The notes under the pieces are model-generated. The model ran no database searches. It was not told the DNA's origin and worked only from the letters and a program-made list of their open reading frames with translations. Below are positions 8,070 to 17,370 of a stretch of DNA of 64,000 nt, piece by piece. Both the position numbers and the translations under genes were made by a program. The stretch spans positions 18,587 through 82,586 of the forward strand of contig JAVBTX010000015.1 of NCBI GenBank assembly GCA_031555935.1, in the 5' to 3' direction. The stretch's first letter is position 1. The number at the start of each line of letters is the position of its first letter. The DNA is from Roseburia_C sp031555935 (GTDB taxonomy: Bacteria; Bacillota; Clostridia; Lachnospirales; Lachnospiraceae).

Positions 8070-10079
8070 ATGGGAAAATCTTTTCAAAGAATTTTGTACG
8101 GCGGAGATTACAATCCGGGCCAATGGTCAAGAGACATCTGGGATACCGATATGGAGCTATTTCGTCAGGCCAACATCAACAGTGCCACGATTAATGTCTT
8201 TTCATGGGCGAAGCTACAGCCTTCCGAACATGAATATTATTTTGACGAGCTTGATGATATTGTTGACATGCTGACACGGGAAAAATATGATATTGTGCTT
8301 GCTACTTCTACGGCGGCAACGCCAGCCTGGATGTACAAAAAATACCCGGAGGTAGCGCGGGTTGATTATCAGGGACGGCGGCATAAATTTGGCATCCGCC
8401 ACAACGCTTGCCCGAACAGTCCGGTTTACCAACGCTATGCGAAGCGGCTGGCGGAAAAACTAGCCGAGCGTTATGGCCAAAATGAACAGGTTACATGCTG
8501 GCATGTCAATAACGAGTATGGCGGGGAGTGTTATTGTGAAAACTGTGAAAAAGCCTTCCGCGTATGGTTAAAAGACAAATATAAAAGCATTGACGCATTA
8601 AATCAGGCGTGGAATATGGAATTTTGGGGACATACGGTCTACGATTGGGATGAAGTTGTCCTGCCGAATGCATTAAGTGATGGCATCGATGATAACCGGA
8701 CTGCTTTCGCCGGTATTTCGATTGATTATCGCCGTTTTAATTCAGACAGTCTGCTGGAAAATTTTAAAATGGAGCGCGATGCGATTCGCAAGCATGTACC
8801 ACAAGCACTAATCACAACGAACTTGATGGCATTTTTTAATGGACTGGATTATTTTAAATGGGCCAAAGAAATGGACATCGTTTCCTGGGATAACTACCCA
8901 TCCTATGATACTCCATGGAGCATGGTTGCAATGTGCCATGATTTGATGCGCGGACTTAAAAATCAGCCGTTTATGCTAATGGAACAAACACCGAGCCAGC
9001 AAAACTGGCAGCCATATAACTCGCTCAAAAAACCTGGGCATATGCGGGCACAGAGCTATCAGACAATAGCTCACGGTGCTGATACAATTCAATTTTTCCA
9101 GCTTCGCCGTTCGGTTGGCGGCTGTGAAAAATTTCATGGCGCCGTCATCGAACATGTTGGCACTGGTGACACCCGTGTTTTCCGCGAAGTCGCAGCACTT
9201 GGTGCTGAATTACATGCGCTTGGGGATGAACTATTGGGTACGACCAATGATTCACCGGTTGGTATCATTTTTGACTGGGATAACTACTGGTCCTTGGAAT
9301 ACACCAGTGGTCCTAACAAAGACTTGAAATATATTGACCAGCTTCATCAGTATTATCAATATTTTTATGAAAAAAATATTTCCGTTGATATGATTCCAGT
9401 CGATGCTGATTTTTCCAAGTATAAAGTTATCGTTGCACCAGTACTTTATATGGTCAAGGAGGGAATGCCAGAAAAGCTGGAAGCTTATGTGACAAATGGC
9501 GGTACGATGGTCACTGGATTTATGAGCGGAATTGTGAATGAGTCCGATAATGTTCATCTCGGCGGTTATCCTGGTCCGCTGCGCCAGCTTGCCGGTATTT
9601 GGGCGGAAGAGATTGACGCTCTCGCACCAGAGCAGAATAACACACTGCGCTTTTGCGATGGCACGGAGGCGAAATGTCATTTGCTTTGCGATATTATTCA
9701 TCTGGAAAATGCGGTTAGTCTCGCCGATTATACGAGCAACTTTTATGCTTCCTCACCAGCGGTAACTCAGAATACATTTGGTCAGGGAAATGTCTACTAT
9801 ATCGGAACACAGCTTGAAAAAAGTGCTTTAGAAAAGGTTTTAAATCAAGTGAGTGAGCAGGCAGGTATCACGCCGGTTCTTGATGCGGCTACCAAACTGG
9901 AAATTGTGCGCCGGAGCTCTGAATCAAATGACTATTATTTTATGATCAATATGACGGCGGAAGCACTGCCGCTTCCACGAAATTTTGCTGGAAAAACGGA
10001 TATGCTATCGGGAAATACACTGACTGAGCAGACGGTTTTATCACCGTATGATGTTGCTTTGGTGCGTGTTGAAAAATAG
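8070..10079 (+). CDS. GH42 beta-galactosidase
   Basis: This glycoside hydrolase family 42 enzyme of 669 residues releases terminal beta-galactose from oligosaccharides and, lacking a signal peptide, acts in the cytoplasm. The N-terminal YGGDYNPGQW is diagnostic. Glu149 in WHVNNEYGG is the acid/base and Glu305 in MLMEQTPS the nucleophile. The zinc-binding cysteines are Cys114 (NACPNS) and the trio in CYCENC (154, 156, 159). A trimerisation domain and a small C-terminal beta domain complete the usual length. The start is set at 8070 because GGAG lies six bases upstream; an ATG at 8058 is in frame but has no close site. It is the only gene in this stretch on the plus strand, divergent from its probable AraC regulator, with no transporter in the pair. 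Confidence 0.93.
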   Translation: MGKSFQRILYGGDYNPGQWSRDIWDTDMELFRQANINSATINVFSWAKLQPSEHEYYFDELDDIVDMLTREKYDIVLATSTAATPAWMYKKYPEVARVDYQGRRHKFGIRHNACPNSPVYQRYAKRLAEKLAERYGQNEQVTCWHVNNEYGGECYCENCEKAFRVWLKDKYKSIDALNQAWNMEFWGHTVYDWDEVVLPNALSDGIDDNRTAFAGISIDYRRFNSDSLLENFKMERDAIRKHVPQALITTNLMAFFNGLDYFKWAKEMDIVSWDNYPSYDTPWSMVAMCHDLMRGLKNQPFMLMEQTPSQQNWQPYNSLKKPGHMRAQSYQTIAHGADTIQFFQLRRSVGGCEKFHGAVIEHVGTGDTRVFREVAALGAELHALGDELLGTTNDSPVGIIFDWDNYWSLEYTSGPNKDLKYIDQLHQYYQYFYEKNISVDMIPVDADFSKYKVIVAPVLYMVKEGMPEKLEAYVTNGGTMVTGFMSGIVNESDNVHLGGYPGPLRQLAGIWAEEIDALAPEQNNTLRFCDGTEAKCHLLCDIIHLENAVSLADYTSNFYASSPAVTQNTFGQGNVYYIGTQLEKSALEKVLNQVSEQAGITPVLDAATKLEIVRRSSESNDYYFMINMTAEALPLPRNFAGKTDMLSGNTLTEQTVLSPYDVALVRVEK

Positions 10080-10088
10080 GCAGAGTCC

Positions 10089-10128
10089 AAAAAAGGGATA
10101 GACATGCGCAATGTCTATCCCTTTTTTT
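10089..10128. terminator. Bidirectional terminator between the GH42 and histidine kinase genes
   Basis: A 17-base stem (10089-10105 with 10111-10127, GGGATAGACAT at its core) has an A-run on one side and a T-run on the other, so it can stop transcription from both converging genes. Confidence 0.9.
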
Positions 10129-10134
10129 AATCTT

Positions 10135-12996
10135 CTACTTTGGCTCCAACACGCCAGCCTTCTTCAGAACATTCTTCCGTGTCTGGTTCATGATGAACAA
10201 AAAGTCATTATATATTTCTGGTGTCAACGTCGGTAAATCCTTCAACACCTTTTCAAATTCCACGATTGCATTGTAAAAAGTGGTCATTCCAAGATTACCG
10301 GCAACGCCCTTAATGGTGTGGATATAACGTCTTGCCTCATCCGCCGTATCGGGACTCTGGTAATAAGAAAACGGCGCATCTTGTTCTGGTAATTCCCGCA
10401 CGAACTTGAATAACGAGCGGTAATACAACTCACGTTTTCCGTTAAAGCGGGAGATACCCGTTAAGTGGTCAATTCCTAAAATAATCTCGTCCTCGACCGC
10501 CGCTTCCTGTTTCGGTGCTTCCTCTTTCGGTGTTTCTTCCACTGCCGGCGTTTGTGCCTTTGCATACTTTTGCAAGTGGTGGTTTAATATTTCATAAAGT
10601 TTGTCAATATCAATCGGCTTGCCCAAATGGCCATTCATTCCCGTCTGATAGCAAAGGTCTATTTCTTCCTTCATTACATTCGCTGTCATCGCGACAATCG
10701 GAACCCGATTGCCTTTTCCACGGATTGCGGCGGTTGCCTGAATACCATCCATAACCGGCATCATAATATCCATCAGCACCATATCGAACGGCTCCCGATC
10801 CAGATAGCGCAGACCAATTGCGCCATTCTCTGCCACAACCGACTCCACCCCGAAGACCTTCAGCATTTCTACCGCAACGTCCTGATTATAGGAAACATCT
10901 TCACAAATTAAGACCTTGGAACCTGGGAACTTATTATAACTTTGAACGGCTTCTTCTTTGTATATCGAATTGCATAAGCATTGAATAAACGTTGATGGCA
11001 CAAATGGCTTTTCAATAATATCATTAAAACCGGCACGAATAATATCATCGTGGATTAAGTTCTTCGTATATGCCGAAACCATCAACAGTTTTGTATTTGT
11101 CGTATACTGCTTCATCCGTTGTGCCAAATCAATACCGGTCTGATCACCCAGGCGGTAGTCAAGTACAATCAAATCAAACTGCTGCGATATCTCCGCCTGC
11201 TGTTCAACCAGCCGCAATGCTTCTTCGCCGCTTGAAGTACACACTGGCTCGCCCCCAATCATCTGCAAAATTCCACTCATGATTTCAAGTGCAATTGGAT
11301 CGTCGTCCACAAGCAGAATCCGACTAGCCACGACCTGATACTTACGAACCTCGTCTAGTACCGTGGAATGCTCCTTGGCTTTCTGGAATGGAAGCTTGAA
11401 GTTCAGTGTCGTTCCTACTCCTAACACACTTTCGACACTAATCTCTCCGCCCATCAGTGTGATAAGCTGTTTCGTAATGGCTGTTCCCAATCCGGTTCCA
11501 ATATTTTTATTATATTTAGCCGCATGGAACTGTTCAAATGGTGACCAAAAGTGTTCTAATTGCTCTTCGCTCATTCCAGTTCCGGTATCCTCGATGCGGA
11601 AATTAAGCCAGGTTACCTTACCACCATCTTCTTTTGGTACCTCTTCTAACTTCGTGATGGATAAAACAATACGTCCTGCATCCGTATATTTGGCAGCATT
11701 ATCTAAAATATTCTTTAACACCTGCCATAATCTCGTCTTATCGCCGCAGATGTAAGCCGGCACATTGTAATCGATGTCAAATAACATCTCAATCGGTTTA
11801 TCCTCAATCCGTTCCGAAGAAACCAAAAGGGCATTCGAGACAATCTCCTCTAAACAGAAATCTTCCTCATAAAGCTCAAGCTTCTCCGCCTCTATTTTTG
11901 AGAAATCTAAAATATCATTGATAATTGTCAGCAGGTTTTTCGAAGAGATATTAATCTTCCGATATGTCTCATAGTTCTCAGTCGTCTGCTCATGCATCAG
12001 AGCAAGCTGGGAAAGACCAATAATGGCATTCATCGGTGTTCGGATTTCGTGACTCATATTTACCAAAAACCGGTTCTTCAGATTACCAACTCTTTCCTCC
12101 TCATCAATCACTGTTTTGAGAAGGGTATTAATCCCATCAAGCAATACTGCAAAATCGCCCTTAAACATCGTGCTGTCAACACGTCGGCCAACGTTTCCTT
12201 CCGCCACCTCTTCCGTAACAACCGTAATCTCCTGCGTAATCTGTTGAATCGATTTCAAAAGGCTTGAAAAACTCCTTGCCATTAAACCAAATTCATCATT
12301 TGATTCGTACATCGATACATCCTGATAGATATCGCCCTCTGAAACCTGATATGCAATCTCACTCAAAGAAGCCATATTTTTCAATCGTTTATTGAGCATC
12401 CAATAGCTTGCAATCACGCTTATGGTAATGCCGCCAATCAATGTAAAGGCCGTAATCAGATAAAACGTTGCCAGATGATTCGCTGCCACCGACTCATTTG
12501 TACAGCGCGTATTCATCGCCAATTGAAACTGCTCGATTTCCCCATAGATAGCGGTCTTCTGTTCAACATAGCTTTCTCCGAAAATCAATTGACGCGCACT
12601 TTCAAAATCGCCTTTTTTAACCTCTTCGATTGCCAGCAGTTCATCCACCGCCAAGCGGTCCGAAAGTTCTTTGGCCTTATTCAATAGCGCCAGTTCATCC
12701 GTCGGCAAACCTAGTTTTATAATCTGTTCAACGATGTTTTCCCGACTTCTCGTCTCGTTGATTTCGGTCATGTAAGCATCACTATATTGAGTCTGCCCAT
12801 AAATAACATAGGATTTAATTTGATCTGACAGATAATCAGACGCATCTTTTAGGTCTATGCCTAACTGCTTATACTCGGCCTGAACATCTGAAATATATAA
12901 TGCTTTTGTATAAAACGAATATGTAAAAACAGAACCCAAAATAATAATTATCAGATAGAGTAATGGCAATATTTTAAAAATTTTTGCAAATTTCAT
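10135..12996 (-). CDS. Hybrid histidine kinase with two receivers and an Hpt domain
   Basis: This membrane-bound multi-step phosphorelay kinase has about 953 residues. In order: a first membrane helix (IFKILPLLYLIIIILGSVF), an extracellular mostly helical sensor of about 140 residues, a second helix (YLITAFTLIGGITISVIAS), HAMP, a HisKA with the phospho-accepting His in NMSHEIRTPMNA, a HATPase (DTGTGMSEEQ, GTGLGTAI), a first receiver (ILLVDDDPIALE, with VLDYRLG), a second receiver (VLMDIMMPVMDG), and a C-terminal Hpt (RYIHTIKGVAGNLG). The architecture is that of BarA/TorS-like kinases. It has its own promoter and is separated by about 100 bases from the phosphatase-transporter gene upstream. 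No dedicated output regulator sits beside it. The start with MKFAK is favoured (GAGGGG site); an ATG 24 bases upstream lacks one. Confidence 0.92.
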   Translation of the reverse strand: MKFAKIFKILPLLYLIIIILGSVFTYSFYTKALYISDVQAEYKQLGIDLKDASDYLSDQIKSYVIYGQTQYSDAYMTEINETRSRENIVEQIIKLGLPTDELALLNKAKELSDRLAVDELLAIEEVKKGDFESARQLIFGESYVEQKTAIYGEIEQFQLAMNTRCTNESVAANHLATFYLITAFTLIGGITISVIASYWMLNKRLKNMASLSEIAYQVSEGDIYQDVSMYESNDEFGLMARSFSSLLKSIQQITQEITVVTEEVAEGNVGRRVDSTMFKGDFAVLLDGINTLLKTVIDEEERVGNLKNRFLVNMSHEIRTPMNAIIGLSQLALMHEQTTENYETYRKINISSKNLLTIINDILDFSKIEAEKLELYEEDFCLEEIVSNALLVSSERIEDKPIEMLFDIDYNVPAYICGDKTRLWQVLKNILDNAAKYTDAGRIVLSITKLEEVPKEDGGKVTWLNFRIEDTGTGMSEEQLEHFWSPFEQFHAAKYNKNIGTGLGTAITKQLITLMGGEISVESVLGVGTTLNFKLPFQKAKEHSTVLDEVRKYQVVASRILLVDDDPIALEIMSGILQMIGGEPVCTSSGEEALRLVEQQAEISQQFDLIVLDYRLGDQTGIDLAQRMKQYTTNTKLLMVSAYTKNLIHDDIIRAGFNDIIEKPFVPSTFIQCLCNSIYKEEAVQSYNKFPGSKVLICEDVSYNQDVAVEMLKVFGVESVVAENGAIGLRYLDREPFDMVLMDIMMPVMDGIQATAAIRGKGNRVPIVAMTANVMKEEIDLCYQTGMNGHLGKPIDIDKLYEILNHHLQKYAKAQTPAVEETPKEEAPKQEAAVEDEIILGIDHLTGISRFNGKRELYYRSLFKFVRELPEQDAPFSYYQSPDTADEARRYIHTIKGVAGNLGMTTFYNAIVEFEKVLKDLPTLTPEIYNDFLFIMNQTRKNVLKKAGVLEPK

Positions 12997-13061
12997 CTCT
13001 TTCTTAACCCCTCTTTTCATAGCTGTTTTTAATATGAATATTCACAACTATATAGAACTCT

Positions 13062-13090
13062 ACTATACTAGGATTCGAAAGATTTGACAA
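13062..13090 (-). promoter_or_regulatory. Promoter of the hybrid histidine kinase gene
   Basis: TTGTCA (13085-13090) and TATAGT (13062-13067) are spaced by 17 bases on the minus strand, in the 100-base gap between the transporter-phosphatase gene and the kinase gene. This separates the kinase from the long upstream operon, unless there is read-through. Confidence 0.65.
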
Positions 13091-13123
13091 CCTCTTTTTA
13101 ATGATATCAATGATAATAATTTT

Positions 13124-16100
13124 TCATCTGCATAATCGCTTCAAAACAAGCATTGTAATGTCATCCGCCTGTTCCGCGCCATTTACAAAAAAATCCATAT
13201 TTGTCTTAATTTCCTTCAATAGTTCTTCCAGGCTTCTATCCTCATAATTGATGTGATTGATTGCCTGAAGCAGTCTTGGTTCTGAATATAGGTCTCCGTT
13301 TCGGTTCTGTGCTTCGGTCACGCCATCGGTATAAAGATATAACATATCTCCTTCCTGCAAAATAATTTCCTGCGCTTCAAACTGCATTCCCTCCATCCCG
13401 GCCACAACAAAGCCCGGCTTTGTATCCAGCCAATTCCAGCCACGTCCCTTGCTTAGATGAAGCGGTGGATTATGTCCGGCATTAGAATAAGTAAATTTAC
13501 CAGTCGATAGTTCATATACGCCGATAAATACTGTCACGAACATGGATTCCTCGTTATTATCGAGGAGCTGGCAATTGGCTTCTTCTAAAATCTTTTCTGG
13601 CGAAAGTCCTGCCTGGGCATTGTTTTTAATAATTGTCTTAGCTATTACCATAAATAATGCGGCTGGAACGCCCTTCCCGGATACATCAGCGATAACGATT
13701 GCCAGATGGTCTTCATCCACCATAAAAAAATCATAAAAATCTCCGCCGACTTCCTTGGCCGGTTTCATCGTGGCAAAAATATCAAACTCCTTTCGATTTG
13801 GAAATGCTGGAAAAATACTTGGCAGCATTGACGCTTGGATTCGAGTAGCAACATTTAATTCCGTCGATAGTCGTTCTTTTTCTGCCGTTATCTTCGCAAT
13901 GCCTTCAATATGTAACTTAAGCTCGTCGGTCATTTTATTAAAAGAATTTGCTAAAACGCTAATTTCATCACCGGTATTCAATTCAATTTTTGCTTCTAAA
14001 TTTCCGCCACTAATTTGCTGCACTCCGCCGACTAAAACATCAATTGGCTTGGTAATCCGCTTGGCCACAAGTGATGTACCTAAAGCGGCAGCAATCAGTG
14101 CCAAAACAAATATCAAAGCAAACACAATAATAAAGGATAGCGTGGTTTGGTTAATGGTTTGTTCGCCGTTCCCGGTCAACTCTAAAATATTCTGCTCAAT
14201 TTGCAAGGCTGGTGCAATCACCTCCTGCAATGGGATTACAAGACCATATTCCCAATTGGCATTTTTCAAATGACTATAACTTACAATCAGTTCTTCTTCA
14301 TTTTCCAAATCATCATTTGAAGAGGAAATCAGCTCGCCTTCGCTGTCAGTTAAAAAGGCATATCCATCCTCACCAAATTTCATATTCAAAATCTGCTCCG
14401 TAATATTGGTCAACAGAATATCATAGGCACACACGCCATCAAAGTTACCATCTTGCTGGTAAAATGGCGCTGCTACGGTGATAATATAGCCCCTGCCAAA
14501 TTCATCATCATAAATATCCGTAATAATGGAGCGATTTGCCGCTTTGGCACTCTGATACCAGTCCCGCTCCCTCGCATCATAGTACAGCACTCCATTTGCC
14601 TCCTCCTTATCATAGGCTAGGGACAAACCGGTGTCGGTTCCAAAATATGCATTTAGTACATTTTCATCGGATGTCAAAACCCAGCCCAGAATCGGCTCGG
14701 CATTTACCAATTTATCGGCCTCTTCCTGCACTGACTCAAATAACACTCCTTCTGGAACAGCGTATCGGATGCCAATCTCACCGTTTGCCTTCACCCTACT
14801 TGAATCCACTGGCATATGACTAAATTGCTCCGGATTTTGATTGATTTTGGTAATGTAATCCGCAACCAATTCTGCACTTGTCAGCCATTTGGTCAACTGC
14901 TGATCAATAATTTCCGCATTGGCATTTGCAATTAGCTGCATATTTTCCATCGTTTCTTTTTCCAAAGCATTTTTACTCGAATCCGCTGCGGAGGTTCCCA
15001 AAGAATGATTGAGCGCTTGGGTAAAATCCTTCATCTGACCCATGCCAAATAAGGTACTGGCTGATACTGCAATGAGCACAAAGCCTAAAACTAAAACGAC
15101 ACTGCCTAACAATTTTGATTTAATTTTCCGAGTATGAATTGCTTTTTGATGTTTCTCCTTCTTCCCCTTTGAAACGAGAGCCGTAATTGCATAATTGGAA
15201 TAGACGCCGGCAAAGACGACAAGGGGATTGATAATTGGGATAATCGCCAAGTAAATCAATACCATCAAGCTGCTCGGCATTCCCAGCGGTGTCAAAATTA
15301 ATGATAGCATCGAAACTGCCACCAGTCCCGGCACGCCAATCACCGAAAGCGAAAATAAAATGGCGCCAATCAGGATGATACTGAGATTGTTTCGGTCAAT
15401 ACTGACACCATAAATTGAACTGGCAAAAATAGCCGCCACCACCCCACTTGCGGCAACACCGGTCTGGCACATCGTAATGCCAATCGGCAGAACCGAGTTA
15501 ACCACTTCGCGTTTCAGTTTTAAATGCTGAATCGTATCTTCAATCGAAACACTAACCGTTGCCAGCGCACTGCCCGTGCCGATAGCAATGAAGAACGACC
15601 GTCTCAAAGCATTGAAATGACTTTTCAGCGAACATCTCATGGTAATCTGAATCGCCAAAAAGGTAACGATACAAATAATCACCATAACGCCTACGATAAC
15701 AATAATCAGACGAAACAGAGACGTCACCACCTCGGTCATGCCCTCCTCCGAAAACTGGACCGCAATCATTGCACACATCGCAATCGGAAAAGACATTAAT
15801 ATGGCATCAATAATGTTGCAAAACACCTTAAAAATACCATTCAAAACCCCAAATGCTCCGCCTCCAACTTCCTTTGAAACGTGATTAATGGCAACTCCCA
15901 TCAAAATAGAAAAAAACAAAATATTCAACATATTGCCAACACTCAAAGATTGAAATATATTACTTGGTACAAATCCGGTAATAAAGTCCAGCACGCTATA
16001 TTGTTTTGCCTTTTCCGGCAAGACATTTTCGCCATAAAAATTAAGCTTGGTAAAATATTTGTCTTCTGCTGACTGGTCGCCATTTTGCATGTTGGCAAGA

Positions 16101-16438
16101 ATGGTTTTCGTTTCTTCGTTTGGGGCCATAAAATCTTTGCAGATGATGCCCATAACGGCCGCAATTGTCACGGCAATTAAAAAAGTGGCAACTGTCGTTA
16201 AAAGCCATTTCAGGAAAAGTTTTTTATCTTCGCTTCCCAGTAAAGTTCCAATATTCACCGTTACTGCACAAATTACAATGGGAATAATACACATTTCCAA
16301 CAGCGAAATGTAGATGGTACTAATGGGCTTTAAATATACCACCAGCCACCTTGCATAAATACTAATGATAATTCCCAGTGCCATGCTGAGCAGCAAAGTA
16401 ATCGGACTTTGTAAAACCTTTAATATTTTTCCTTTCAT
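13124..16438 (-). CDS. SLC1-type transporter fused to dCache, HAMP and SpoIIE-like PP2C phosphatase
   Basis: This 1104-residue fusion has three parts. Residues 1-420 are a dicarboxylate/amino acid:cation symporter (SLC1, GltP-like) with about eight hydrophobic segments. Residues about 440-770 hold another membrane helix, an extracellular dCache-type sensor (RDWYQSAKAANRSIITDIYD, APFYQQ, GVCAYDI) and the next helix. HAMP follows near 790, then a PP2C phosphatase of the SpoIIE/RsbU type (VGGDFYDFFMVDEDHLAIVI, ADVSGKGVPAALFM, and DDITMLVLKRL at the end). The phosphatase family dephosphorylates STAS antagonists such as the one encoded four genes upstream, and the metal-binding Asp residues are present. 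The start overlaps the stop of the solute-binding protein gene (ATGA), which implies coupling. I infer a receptor that couples solute sensing or uptake to release of the STAS protein. Confidence 0.88.
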   Translation of the reverse strand: MKGKILKVLQSPITLLLSMALGIIISIYARWLVVYLKPISTIYISLLEMCIIPIVICAVTVNIGTLLGSEDKKLFLKWLLTTVATFLIAVTIAAVMGIICKDFMAPNEETKTILANMQNGDQSAEDKYFTKLNFYGENVLPEKAKQYSVLDFITGFVPSNIFQSLSVGNMLNILFFSILMGVAINHVSKEVGGGAFGVLNGIFKVFCNIIDAILMSFPIAMCAMIAVQFSEEGMTEVVTSLFRLIIVIVGVMVIICIVTFLAIQITMRCSLKSHFNALRRSFFIAIGTGSALATVSVSIEDTIQHLKLKREVVNSVLPIGITMCQTGVAASGVVAAIFASSIYGVSIDRNNLSIILIGAILFSLSVIGVPGLVAVSMLSLILTPLGMPSSLMVLIYLAIIPIINPLVVFAGVYSNYAITALVSKGKKEKHQKAIHTRKIKSKLLGSVVLVLGFVLIAVSASTLFGMGQMKDFTQALNHSLGTSAADSSKNALEKETMENMQLIANANAEIIDQQLTKWLTSAELVADYITKINQNPEQFSHMPVDSSRVKANGEIGIRYAVPEGVLFESVQEEADKLVNAEPILGWVLTSDENVLNAYFGTDTGLSLAYDKEEANGVLYYDARERDWYQSAKAANRSIITDIYDDEFGRGYIITVAAPFYQQDGNFDGVCAYDILLTNITEQILNMKFGEDGYAFLTDSEGELISSSNDDLENEEELIVSYSHLKNANWEYGLVIPLQEVIAPALQIEQNILELTGNGEQTINQTTLSFIIVFALIFVLALIAAALGTSLVAKRITKPIDVLVGGVQQISGGNLEAKIELNTGDEISVLANSFNKMTDELKLHIEGIAKITAEKERLSTELNVATRIQASMLPSIFPAFPNRKEFDIFATMKPAKEVGGDFYDFFMVDEDHLAIVIADVSGKGVPAALFMVIAKTIIKNNAQAGLSPEKILEEANCQLLDNNEESMFVTVFIGVYELSTGKFTYSNAGHNPPLHLSKGRGWNWLDTKPGFVVAGMEGMQFEAQEIILQEGDMLYLYTDGVTEAQNRNGDLYSEPRLLQAINHINYEDRSLEELLKEIKTNMDFFVNGAEQADDITMLVLKRLCR

Positions 16439-17370
16439 TACTCATTATCTCCTTCAAATAGTTTTAAAAATCCTGCCAGAATTTCGTTTTTTGAAAATGT
16501 ATTTTTATTTTTCTTAATATAAATATTAATATAATCCATCAGTCCCTCGTTGCCTGGAGCCACACCAACGCAAAAACTATCCTGGACATCCTGGAACGTG
16601 AAGGTTTTAGTGTAGATTGATAAGGAAGGGTCTTCTCCATATTCAAGGATAAATTGAAATTCACTGCAAAAGAAACCAAATATTTCACCTTCTGCCGCCG
16701 CCTTGGCACCTGCCGCATAACTCTCCAGCTCGATAATTTCACAACCCGGAAAAAGAATTGCTGCCATCTCAAGATGTGATGTTCCTTTCACTGCCCCAAT
16801 CTTTACGTTGCCTTTTTTTAGAATTGGTACCGGATTATCTTCTGCCTCATATTCCAAAAGAGCCTGACGATTGGCCATCACACCATAGTCTACATCCAAA
16901 TATGGTTCCGATAGCAAGGCCTTCTTTGCCCGTTCCAAAGAATTGCTGTATGTCGCAATGACAACGTCCGCTTCTCCTGATAACAGCTTGTCCGTCAACT
17001 CATCATGGCTCTTAGCACTGCGCTCAAAAACAACCTCCACCCCTAAGGAGGCGGCTAAGCCTTTCGCCAGCGTAATCTCAATTCCTTTTAACTCACCATC
17101 TTCATCCTCCTCAAAGAAAACCGGTATATCTTCGCTTGGTATCGCGACCACTAATTCTCCGCGGTCAATGATAGCGGCAATTTCCGGCCGCATTTTATCG
17201 ACATCTAAAATCGGTACCAGCACTGGCTCAACTGTTTTGCCCGCTTCGATATTTTCAGTATTTACAGCATTTGCATTTCCAGAATCAACACTACTTGTTG
17301 GAATGCTGCAACCAGAAAAGCATAGCATCAGTAATACTGTTACAAATAATATAAGTAATTTATTTCTCAT
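16438..17370 (-). CDS. Family 3 extracellular solute-binding lipoprotein
   Basis: This 310-residue protein has a lipoprotein signal peptide: a hydrophobic stretch (LLILFVTVLLMLCFSGC) ends in a lipobox with the Cys at about residue 21. The mature part is a periplasmic-binding fold of the amino-acid (SBP_bac_3) type: GELVVAIPSEDIPVFFEEDE, then GIEITLAKGLAASLGVEVVF, and DVVIATYSNSLERAKKALLS. No ABC permease or ATPase gene follows. Instead it overlaps, by four bases on each side, the RsbW-like kinase gene and the transporter-phosphatase gene. It is therefore more likely the ligand-binding partner of that signalling protein than part of an ABC importer. The ligand is probably an amino acid or a dicarboxylate, by family. 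Confidence 0.85.
   Translation of the reverse strand: MRNKLLILFVTVLLMLCFSGCSIPTSSVDSGNANAVNTENIEAGKTVEPVLVPILDVDKMRPEIAAIIDRGELVVAIPSEDIPVFFEEDEDGELKGIEITLAKGLAASLGVEVVFERSAKSHDELTDKLLSGEADVVIATYSNSLERAKKALLSEPYLDVDYGVMANRQALLEYEAEDNPVPILKKGNVKIGAVKGTSHLEMAAILFPGCEIIELESYAAGAKAAAEGEIFGFFCSEFQFILEYGEDPSLSIYTKTFTFQDVQDSFCVGVAPGNEGLMDYINIYIKKNKNTFSKNEILAGFLKLFEGDNE

Noticed and set aside
16438..17370. Solute-binding protein as part of an ABC importer
   Set aside because: No permease or ATPase gene is adjacent; it overlaps signalling genes on both sides.
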